From Pisaster brevispinus (lineage: Eukaryota > Echinodermata > Asteroidea > Forcipulatida > Asteriidae), in the NCBI GenBank assembly GCA_023634235.1, contig JAMKCF010000047.1, forward strand, positions 620,001 through 684,000: a stretch of DNA of 64,000 nt. The letters are read 5' to 3'. A program made the translations under genes and the position numbers. The first letter of the stretch is position 1; every line of letters begins with the position of its first letter. Positions 31,950 to 42,100 of the stretch are shown here, one piece after another. The notes under the pieces were generated by a model. The model was not told the origin of the DNA and did not search any database. It was given only the letters and a program-made list of their open reading frames with translations.

Positions 31950-32260
31950 TGACATGGCTGCAATCGCTGTAGGTTTGATGCTTTTTTTGCCATCATTCAC
32001 CACATCACCACACACAGGAATCCATGCACTGACCTAAACAGAAAACCACATGTTTATGCAGAGCATCCACAGGGTCCAAGGTCCATCTATCAGCACACTG
32101 TGATTGGCTGTACATAATATCCATATTCATGCAGAAAGCTTGGCTAGGCTTCAACTCGGTACAGTCAAGTAAAAAATAGTTGCACAGTGTAATGAAGGCT
32201 GTGGAATTCTGTACTACATACAGCCTTGTATCAAGGCTAATAAAACATCAAGAATGAGAC
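31950..32260. repeat. Dispersed block Y, copy 2
   Basis: Partner of 13130-13530, diverged, same orientation, keeping the TGATTGGC box and the GAAAGCTTGGCTAGGCT and CAACTCGGTAC strings. Its position just below the exon copy at 33247 shows that blocks X, Y and the exon family were duplicated in this locus, though in different arrangements. Confidence 0.5.
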
Positions 32261-32264
32261 AATA

Positions 32265-33175
32265 TACAATCAGTAAATATTAAGCTTCCCGATGGGCCTT
32301 AAAACAATTGAAAAAGAAAGTTACTTTTTCAAGGTAATTTTAAAGAATTTGCGCGCTGCTCTTGCAGTTTGCACACAGTGTGGTTTTTTCGGTGAAACAA
32401 ATTGAATTCCCTATTAAGTTTTCAATTTACACTCCCACTTTTTGAATCCTACCTTAAACACTGGGTGTCAATGTTTCCTTGTGTTCTACAGTGAGGTGAA
32501 TACAGCATTTACACACAATTTGACTTCCTAAATGTTGAGTGTAGCAGACAATAGCTGAGTGTAACGTTGGTGAAAGAGGTCAATACAGGGCAAAATGTGT
32601 GAATAGAAATAAAAATAATACACTAAAACAAATTATTCAGATAAGTTTCAAATGCATAAATATATTTAGTAAACAAGTTGAATGAGTTTCTTATTTAAAA
32701 AGAAAGATCTAACAATAAGGAAATGGAAAAATGTTTTACAAGAAATCCAAAAGGAAATGCGTATTATCCTTAAATTGTTACTTTTATTTAGTTTGTTCAT
32801 CTCTATCTTCAAGTCATTCTTTTGTACAGTAAAAACATTTTGTGTTTCGGTGCTTTTTTTGAGGGGGTGAGACAGACATAATATTTTAGCTTATAATTAG
32901 CAAACTATAAAACCGAACTGTAAAAATTAAATCCAATGTGTTGGTCAAATAACTGTTTGTCTTTATTCTCAGCGTGAAGGTAAGTGTAAGATTCCAGCCT
33001 GCCATGACTTATACAGCCATGGCTGATTGGCTGAGTCACAGTAACCAAAGAGGGCTTTCCTTCAATTGTCTCAAATAAGAACAGGTAAATGCCAGTGCAA
33101 AATATGAGCATTTATTGTCTTTACTTCCATGTTCTCAACAACAACAAATTTAATGAAGGTGTTCTGAAAAAGTAT
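32265..33175. other. Non-coding stretch, nothing recognised
   Basis: AT-rich. A plus-strand acceptor and donor only 7 bases apart occur near 32972-32985 but enclose nothing testable. No gene seen. Confidence 0.35.
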
Positions 33176-33179
33176 ACCA

Positions 33180-33535
33180 TGTAAATCTGTAATAAGAGAT
33201 GTTAACTAAAAATAAATGTTCACAGCACAACCAGACTATTCCTTACCTCTCATTGTGAGCTTCCTGTTTCTTGTCCATCTCCAACTCTCTTTGTAGTGTC
33301 TTTGGACCTTCACTGGTAGAGTCTTCAGCATCTGCCCAGGGCGTCTGAGACTGACTAGGAGATTGTATAAATGCAACAATAGATGATTCAAGCATTTGTA
33401 CACAATTTCCACTTTCAGTCAATTTAAAACAGATTGTCTGTTTGCTTTGAGTATAATTGTTTCAAGAAGACTCTCCCCACAATAACTGAAATCTTTTATC
33501 AGAGCAGATGGTGCAGCAACCAGAAAGATGAAGAT
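33180..33535. repeat. Duplicated segment (exon plus flanking introns), copy 2
   Basis: Partner of 9714-10064, closely matching in both exon and intron parts. The match ends on the right at CAGCAACCAGAA, after which the two sequences diverge. Confidence 0.85.
33247..33354 (-). CDS. 108-nt internal exon, paralogue of 9780-9887
   Basis: The borders equal those of the paralogue: acceptor CAATCTCCTAG and donor GAGAG followed by GTAAGGAAT. The acidic frame is open and differs from the other copy by three residues (W for R in QTPWADAEDST, R for G in LQRELEMDKK, E for D at the end). Most changes are replacements, so there is no obvious constraint, although the splice sites are intact. The nearest same-strand exon candidates at lower coordinates (30623-30687, 30056-30142) do not continue its frame. 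Product unknown. Confidence 0.5.
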
Positions 33536-33539
33536 TTTA

Positions 33540-35588
33540 CCCCTGGTTGCAAACTTCACATTTGTTCAATAGTTCCCTGCTTAATTCTCTTACTGAGATG
33601 TTTTTAAGTGAAAAAAGGTGTATTTTTCATTGCGAAATATGCCATTGCCATTGAATTTGGCGCATAGTACTGATGAACTACTTATGAAGCCCGCTCTCTT
33701 CACTATGCCGATGGAAGTTGCTGCTCTAAATTGCCTCTACTGCAAGTACCCTTTGACCTTATAACACAGACATGCATTTTACCATCGGCAGACCTTATCA
33801 AATTTGAATCGGAAAAAAAGTACTTTTCTTCTCAAAATAAAAGATGAGTTTACATAGTGAAGGAATTTGAGACACCTTCTGACACTATCATAAATGGACA
33901 ACTTGGAGAATTTTAGTCAAGAATGACATGTTCAGTGCTTTTTTAAAGCTAGCGAGAAATGGCGGCATGCAGGAGTTCCCAGTCCTAGTATTAATACAAG
34001 TCAAGCAGAATGTCACCCAAAATGAAGCCCTGACCATTCCAGTTTGCACAAAGTGCAAAACAATACAAAGTTGAATTATTTTGCAACCAGTATCACAATA
34101 ATGCAACTTCCGGCGTAAAAGTAGAAAAATTGTTTTTTTGTTGAAAATTAGGTATACTATTGTTAATGCTGATGACCTTATGGTCTGTGGTTATCATGAA
34201 ACATTTTTATTCTTGTTTTATGATAGTTGGGTTGTTAGGGATGGGCGGGTGGGGGAGGGGTTGTCACCTGGGGGCGGAGCTAATACTCCAATCTTAAAAA
34301 TAACCATGGATTAACCTCGGCCTTTCTAAAGGTTTGGGTTTTTTTTGCCACATATTTTGTATTACTTTTTAAAATATTTATGTTCAGTTTTTGTTTATGA
34401 GTGGACTGTAAGTCAATACATTTATATTAACCTAACTTTTAAAAAGTATATAACTTTTTATGTTTGTACTGTTTAAACTTAAAATATAATTAAATATAGT
34501 AAATATGTACAATTTAATTTTTCTTAACTCAGAATGTTTATTTCTAAAACGCACATAATTTTTTTTGATTTGCACCACTCCAACAATAAAGCCTTTTCCA
34601 ATTCCCTTTTCGTGTTTGAATGCAAGAGTTGCAGTGTTTTGCAACTCGGAGGTAGTGCAATTTGTCAACGTTGGATTATTTGCAGGACTGAGTGTTGCAT
34701 CAACAACATGAAGAGAAACATTTACAGACACAAACGGGTTACCCTTCCATCTTTAAAATGGCATTACTCCATTGTAATTTTAAGCTATGCAGCTGATATA
34801 ATATATAAGCACCAATGTCATGAGAACCTCTCTTAAAACAAGCTTTCCGTTGGTACAACATTTGTAGAGGTTTGATGAAAAAATGCAAATACCGCCTATC
34901 TCTGGCATGGGTCTATTCGATGGGTAAGTCTCATGATCAAGAACGTGGCGGATTGAACATTTGACAGGGCAAAAGAATAGGATTGCAAATGGTGCTGGGG
35001 GCCAAGGATACGATGTGGATTAGACCTAAAGGGCATACATTCAACCAGCAGGCCAGGGCCAAGGATGGACGGTGGGTGCATAGCAGAGGTCGAGAAATAA
35101 TGTGCCCAGAAATCCAACAAAAGCTAAATGGCAAGGTGAGGCAATGAACAGAATTTGGCGTACAAAAAAAACCCATGTACATACCATGTAAACACATATA
35201 AAGTGTCGCTGTTGTCGCCGTAAGTGTCAGTCTCTGTCGCTGCGTGTACATCGTAACTTATGTAACGGTAAACAATCATGACAGATGATGAGCGGGGTTT
35301 CAGATTCGATAGTTGGTTGGTCCCAAGTCTAGCCGGAAGAGGGCGGCAGAGTAAATTTTAAGGGCGCACCACACCAAATAAACCAAAATCCATGCGCCAA
35401 GCTAATTATCATAATTTGTATACCCACAGAATCTTTTTAATTAGTAGCTTCTTGGGGTCGTGCAGTTAATAGAATGTGTAAGGGCAAGAAACTATCACAC
35501 CCTGGGGGTTGTGTGTTTCATCTTTATGGGGATTTTGATAAATTGAGGCTTAAAAAGGTCCTATTTGGCCTTACAATTGGAGGAGTGT
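33540..35588. other. Non-coding flank of the 479-bp array
   Basis: Unique AT-rich sequence up to the array border at 35588. Overlapping open frames of about 100 codons on opposite strands (34432-34836 and 34896-35251) have no recognisable domain or splice context. If the array's minus-strand exons are spliced, the next exon should be sought here; none was identified with confidence. Confidence 0.35.
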
Positions 35589-35595
35589 CTCTCAC

Positions 35596-35656
35596 CTCGT
35601 CGTGGATCCGTGTCTCTGACGATTTTCTAGGCGGGGCGAGCGGCCCCGGAATAGGG
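35596..35656 (-). other. Exon-like segment 2 (61 nt) of the array unit, first copy
   Basis: On the minus strand TTGCCGGTGGTTGTAG precedes the segment, with a CTAAT branch-point-like string about 20 bases before the AG, and the donor is an excellent ACGAG followed by GTGAGAG. Joined to segment 1 (phase 2), it reads PIPGPLAPPRKSSETRIHDE without a stop and ends in phase 0. It recurs in every unit. The acceptor has a weak pyrimidine tract, so this could be coincidental; the donor is strong. In this outermost copy the donor faces unique sequence. Confidence 0.4.
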
Positions 35657-35694
35657 CTACAACCACCGGCAAATTAGCCCACGCGCCGGGGCCG
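35641..35694. repeat. Two-tier hairpin in each array unit, first copy
   Basis: CGGCCCCGG (35641-35649) pairs perfectly with CCGGGGCCG (35686-35694). Inside, GGGCTA (35654-35659) pairs with TAGCCC (35675-35680) around a 15-base loop. In minus-strand RNA the structure would enclose the 3' splice site before exon-like segment 2. It is the strongest fold seen in the unit and recurs in every copy, apart from a base change in the outer stem at 61035. Confidence 0.7.
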
Positions 35695-35805
35695 AGCAAC
35701 AACAAAGGCAAGACATGTCCATCCGAAGAATGATTTGAAACAACACCCGAGCTCAGTTCGAGAATAACTCATGAACTAGAAATGCCAGAGAGACGAAATT
35801 TGTAC

Positions 35806-35956
35806 CTGAGTGTGCCTTGAATATCACTGCACCCGAAAATTAGCCTTTTTGGGCCGGTGTGCACCATCTTTGTACCGGAAATGGCCTGCAGGCGGGGACA
35901 CTCCGAAAGCGCTTCAAAAGCATCTTCAGTGGGATTTTTGTACACAGAGGGGGGAG
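35806..35956 (-). other. Exon-like segment 1 (151 nt) of the array unit, first copy
   Basis: A long pyrimidine tract and AG (TTTCTTCTTTTTGTGTGTGCAG) lies just upstream on the minus strand, with a TTGAC branch-point candidate about 40 bases before it. The donor is CTCAG followed by GTACAA (moderate). The frame starts at phase 1 and reads PPSVYKNPTEDAFEALSECP, then RLQAISGTKMVHTGPKRLIF, GCSDIQGTL, ending in phase 2, which fits segment 2. No known domain was recognised. Together with segment 2 the sum is 212 nt, not a multiple of three, so many units spliced in series would lose frame. Recurs in every unit. Confidence 0.45.
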
Positions 35957-36156
35957 CTGCACACACAAAAAGAAGAAACGAAATGAATTACAATGAGGGT
36001 CAAATCACACCCATAACAACATCGGATTTGCACAAGTTTTCCACCACTGGAAAGCCACCATTCAGGGCTCTCACCTCGTCGTGGATCCGTGTCTCTGACG
36101 ATTTTCTAGGCGGGGCGAGCGGCCCCGGAATAGGGCTACAACCACCGGCAAATTAG
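35881..36156 (+). other. Plus-strand 91-codon open frame of the array unit, first copy
   Basis: Starts at an ATG with purine at -3 and G at +4, and spans the unit junction to TAG at 36154-36156. It includes MACRRGHSESASKASSVG, NEMNYNEGQITPITTSDLHK and SSWIRVSDDFLGGASGPGIG. It stays open in every copy, and none of the A/B differences falls within it. In B copies an in-frame GTG eight codons upstream is an ATG, lengthening it to 99 codons. No domain, promoter or poly(A) signal is visible. Because the array is nearly identical throughout, persistence of the frame is not evidence of selection. Probably not a gene. Confidence 0.2.
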
Positions 36157-39100
36157 CCCACGCGCCGGGGCCGAGCAACAACAAAGGCAAGACATGTCCA
36201 TCCGAAGAATGATTTGAAACAACACCCGAGCTCAGTTCGAGAATAACTCATGAACTAGAAATGCCAGAGAGACGAAATTTGTACCTGAGTGTGCCTTGAA
36301 TATCACTGCACCCGAAAATTAGCCTTTTTGGGCCGGTGTGCACCATCTTTGTACCGGAAATGGCCTGCAGGCGGGGACACTCCGAAAGCGCTTCAAAAGC
36401 ATCTTCAGTGGGATTTTTGTACACAGAGGGGGGAGCTGCACACACAAAAAGAAGAAACGAAATGAATTACAATGAGGGTCAAATCACACCCATAACAACA
36501 TCGGATTTGCACAAGTTTTCCACCACTGGAAAGCCACCATTCAGGGCTCTCACCTCGTCGTGGATCCGTGTCTCTGACGATTTTCTAGGCGGGGCGAGCG
36601 GCCCCGGAATAGGGCTACAACCACCGGCAAATTAGCCCACGCGCCGGGGCCGAGCAACAACAAAGGCAAGACATGTCCATCCGAAGAATGATTTGAAACA
36701 ACACCCGAGCTCAGTTCGAGAATAACTCATGAACAAGAAATGCCAGAGAGACGAAATTTGTACCTGAGTGTGCCTTGAATATCACTGCACCCGAAAATTT
36801 GCCTTTTTGGGCCGATGTGCACCATCTTTGTACCGGAAATGGCCTGCAGGCGGGGACACTCCGAAAGCGCTTCAAAAGCATCTTCAGTGGGATTTTTGTA
36901 CACAGAGGGGGGAGCTGCACACACAAAAAGAAGAAACGAAATGAATTACAATGAGGGTCAAATCACACCCATAACAACATCGGATTTGCACAAGTTTTCC
37001 ACCACTGGAAAGCCACCATTCAGGGCTCTCACCTCGTCGTGGATCCGTGTCTCTGACGATTTTCTAGGCGGGGCGAGCGGCCCCGGAATAGGGCTACAAC
37101 CACCGGCAAATTAGCCCACGCGCCGGGGCCGAGCAACAACAAAGGCAAGACATGTCCATCCGAAGAATGATTTGAAACAACACCCGAGCTCAGTTCGAGA
37201 ATAACTCATGAACTAGAAATGCCAGAGAGACGAAATTTGTACCTGAGTGTGCCTTGAATATCACTGCACCCGAAAATTAGCCTTTTTGGGCCGGTGTGCA
37301 CCATCTTTGTACCGGAAATGGCCTGCAGGCGGGGACACTCCGAAAGCGCTTCAAAAGCATCTTCAGTGGGATTTTTGTACACAGAGGGGGGAGCTGCACA
37401 CACAAAAAGAAGAAACGAAATGAATTACAATGAGGGTCAAATCACACCCATAACAACATCGGATTTGCACAAGTTTTCCACCACTGGAAAGCCACCATTC
37501 AGGGCTCTCACCTCGTCGTGGATCCGTGTCTCTGACGATTTTCTAGGCGGGGCGAGCGGCCCCGGAATAGGGCTACAACCACCGGCAAATTAGCCCACGC
37601 GCCGGGGCCGAGCAACAACAAAGGCAAGACATGTCCATCCGAAGAATGATTTGAAACAACACCCGAGCTCAGTTCGAGAATAACTCATGAACTAGAAATG
37701 CCAGAGAGACGAAATTTGTACCTGAGTGTGCCTTGAATATCACTGCACCCGAAAATTAGCCTTTTTGGGCCGGTGTGCACCATCTTTGTACCGGAAATGG
37801 CCTGCAGGCGGGGACACTCCGAAAGCGCTTCAAAAGCATCTTCAGTGGGATTTTTGTACACAGAGGGGGGAGCTGCACACACAAAAAGAAGAAACGAAAT
37901 GAATTACAATGAGGGTCAAATCACACCCATAACAACATCGGATTTGCACAAGTTTTCCACCACTGGAAAGCCACCATTCAGGGCTCTCACCTCGTCGTGG
38001 ATCCGTGTCTCTGACGATTTTCTAGGCGGGGCGAGCGGCCCCGGAATAGGGCTACAACCACCGGCAAATTAGCCCACGCGCCGGGGCCGAGCAACAACAA
38101 AGGCAAGACATGTCCATCCGAAGAATGATTTGAAACAACACCCGAGCTCAGTTCGAGAATAACTCATGAACAAGAAATGCCAGAGAGACGAAATTTGTAC
38201 CTGAGTGTGCCTTGAATATCACTGCACCCGAAAATTTGCCTTTTTGGGCCGATGTGCACCATCTTTGTACCGGAAATGGCCTGCAGGCGGGGACACTCCG
38301 AAAGCGCTTCAAAAGCATCTTCAGTGGGATTTTTGTACACAGAGGGGGGAGCTGCACACACAAAAAGAAGAAACGAAATGAATTACAATGAGGGTCAAAT
38401 CACACCCATAACAACATCGGATTTGCACAAGTTTTCCACCACTGGAAAGCCACCATTCAGGGCTCTCACCTCGTCGTGGATCCGTGTCTCTGACGATTTT
38501 CTAGGCGGGGCGAGCGGCCCCGGAATAGGGCTACAACCACCGGCAAATTAGCCCACGCGCCGGGGCCGAGCAACAACAAAGGCAAGACATGTCCATCCGA
38601 AGAATGATTTGAAACAACACCCGAGCTCAGTTCGAGAATAACTCATGAACAAGAAATGCCAGAGAGACGAAATTTGTACCTGAGTGTGCCTTGAATATCA
38701 CTGCACCCGAAAATTTGCCTTTTTGGGCCGATGTGCACCATCTTTGTACCGGAAATGGCCTGCAGGCGGGGACACTCCGAAAGCGCTTCAAAAGCATCTT
38801 CAGTGGGATTTTTGTACACAGAGGGGGGAGCTGCACACACAAAAAGAAGAAACGAAATGAATTACAATGAGGGTCAAATCACACCCATAACAACATCGGA
38901 TTTGCACAAGTTTTCCACCACTGGAAAGCCACCATTCAGGGCTCTCACCTCGTCGTGGATCCGTGTCTCTGACGATTTTCTAGGCGGGGCGAGCGGCCCC
39001 GGAATAGGGCTACAACCACCGGCAAATTAGCCCACGCGCCGGGGCCGAGCAACAACAAAGGCAAGACATGTCCATCCGAAGAATGATTTGAAACAACACC

Positions 39101-42100
39101 CGAGCTCAGTTCGAGAATAACTCATGAACTAGAAATGCCAGAGAGACGAAATTTGTACCTGAGTGTGCCTTGAATATCACTGCACCCGAAAATTAGCCTT
39201 TTTGGGCCGGTGTGCACCATCTTTGTACCGGAAATGGCCTGCAGGCGGGGACACTCCGAAAGCGCTTCAAAAGCATCTTCAGTGGGATTTTTGTACACAG
39301 AGGGGGGAGCTGCACACACAAAAAGAAGAAACGAAATGAATTACAATGAGGGTCAAATCACACCCATAACAACATCGGATTTGCACAAGTTTTCCACCAC
39401 TGGAAAGCCACCATTCAGGGCTCTCACCTCGTCGTGGATCCGTGTCTCTGACGATTTTCTAGGCGGGGCGAGCGGCCCCGGAATAGGGCTACAACCACCG
39501 GCAAATTAGCCCACGCGCCGGGGCCGAGCAACAACAAAGGCAAGACATGTCCATCCGAAGAATGATTTGAAACAACACCCGAGCTCAGTTCGAGAATAAC
39601 TCATGAACAAGAAATGCCAGAGAGACGAAATTTGTACCTGAGTGTGCCTTGAATATCACTGCACCCGAAAATTTGCCTTTTTGGGCCGATGTGCACCATC
39701 TTTGTACCGGAAATGGCCTGCAGGCGGGGACACTCCGAAAGCGCTTCAAAAGCATCTTCAGTGGGATTTTTGTACACAGAGGGGGGAGCTGCACACACAA
39801 AAAGAAGAAACGAAATGAATTACAATGAGGGTCAAATCACACCCATAACAACATCGGATTTGCACAAGTTTTCCACCACTGGAAAGCCACCATTCAGGGC
39901 TCTCACCTCGTCGTGGATCCGTGTCTCTGACGATTTTCTAGGCGGGGCGAGCGGCCCCGGAATAGGGCTACAACCACCGGCAAATTAGCCCACGCGCCGG
40001 GGCCGAGCAACAACAAAGGCAAGACATGTCCATCCGAAGAATGATTTGAAACAACACCCGAGCTCAGTTCGAGAATAACTCATGAACTAGAAATGCCAGA
40101 GAGACGAAATTTGTACCTGAGTGTGCCTTGAATATCACTGCACCCGAAAATTAGCCTTTTTGGGCCGGTGTGCACCATCTTTGTACCGGAAATGGCCTGC
40201 AGGCGGGGACACTCCGAAAGCGCTTCAAAAGCATCTTCAGTGGGATTTTTGTACACAGAGGGGGGAGCTGCACACACAAAAAGAAGAAACGAAATGAATT
40301 ACAATGAGGGTCAAATCACACCCATAACAACATCGGATTTGCACAAGTTTTCCACCACTGGAAAGCCACCATTCAGGGCTCTCACCTCGTCGTGGATCCG
40401 TGTCTCTGACGATTTTCTAGGCGGGGCGAGCGGCCCCGGAATAGGGCTACAACCACCGGCAAATTAGCCCACGCGCCGGGGCCGAGCAACAACAAAGGCA
40501 AGACATGTCCATCCGAAGAATGATTTGAAACAACACCCGAGCTCAGTTCGAGAATAACTCATGAACTAGAAATGCCAGAGAGACGAAATTTGTACCTGAG
40601 TGTGCCTTGAATATCACTGCACCCGAAAATTAGCCTTTTTGGGCCGGTGTGCACCATCTTTGTACCGGAAATGGCCTGCAGGCGGGGACACTCCGAAAGC
40701 GCTTCAAAAGCATCTTCAGTGGGATTTTTGTACACAGAGGGGGGAGCTGCACACACAAAAAGAAGAAACGAAATGAATTACAATGAGGGTCAAATCACAC
40801 CCATAACAACATCGGATTTGCACAAGTTTTCCACCACTGGAAAGCCACCATTCAGGGCTCTCACCTCGTCGTGGATCCGTGTCTCTGACGATTTTCTAGG
40901 CGGGGCGAGCGGCCCCGGAATAGGGCTACAACCACCGGCAAATTAGCCCACGCGCCGGGGCCGAGCAACAACAAAGGCAAGACATGTCCATCCGAAGAAT
41001 GATTTGAAACAACACCCGAGCTCAGTTCGAGAATAACTCATGAACAAGAAATGCCAGAGAGACGAAATTTGTACCTGAGTGTGCCTTGAATATCACTGCA
41101 CCCGAAAATTTGCCTTTTTGGGCCGATGTGCACCATCTTTGTACCGGAAATGGCCTGCAGGCGGGGACACTCCGAAAGCGCTTCAAAAGCATCTTCAGTG
41201 GGATTTTTGTACACAGAGGGGGGAGCTGCACACACAAAAAGAAGAAACGAAATGAATTACAATGAGGGTCAAATCACACCCATAACAACATCGGATTTGC
41301 ACAAGTTTTCCACCACTGGAAAGCCACCATTCAGGGCTCTCACCTCGTCGTGGATCCGTGTCTCTGACGATTTTCTAGGCGGGGCGAGCGGCCCCGGAAT
41401 AGGGCTACAACCACCGGCAAATTAGCCCACGCGCCGGGGCCGAGCAACAACAAAGGCAAGACATGTCCATCCGAAGAATGATTTGAAACAACACCCGAGC
41501 TCAGTTCGAGAATAACTCATGAACTAGAAATGCCAGAGAGACGAAATTTGTACCTGAGTGTGCCTTGAATATCACTGCACCCGAAAATTAGCCTTTTTGG
41601 GCCGGTGTGCACCATCTTTGTACCGGAAATGGCCTGCAGGCGGGGACACTCCGAAAGCGCTTCAAAAGCATCTTCAGTGGGATTTTTGTACACAGAGGGG
41701 GGAGCTGCACACACAAAAAGAAGAAACGAAATGAATTACAATGAGGGTCAAATCACACCCATAACAACATCGGATTTGCACAAGTTTTCCACCACTGGAA
41801 AGCCACCATTCAGGGCTCTCACCTCGTCGTGGATCCGTGTCTCTGACGATTTTCTAGGCGGGGCGAGCGGCCCCGGAATAGGGCTACAACCACCGGCAAA
41901 TTAGCCCACGCGCCGGGGCCGAGCAACAACAAAGGCAAGACATGTCCATCCGAAGAATGATTTGAAACAACACCCGAGCTCAGTTCGAGAATAACTCATG
42001 AACAAGAAATGCCAGAGAGACGAAATTTGTACCTGAGTGTGCCTTGAATATCACTGCACCCGAAAATTTGCCTTTTTGGGCCGATGTGCACCATCTTTGT

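Noticed and set aside
32972..32985. 7-nt microexon on the plus strand (TTCTCAG/CGTGAAG/GTAAGT)
   Set aside because: Both splice motifs are good, but nothing around them is coding, so chance is more likely.
34432..35251. Overlapping ORFs of about 100 codons on both strands beside the array
   Set aside because: No domain, no splice-site context, and a composition like the surrounding non-coding DNA.
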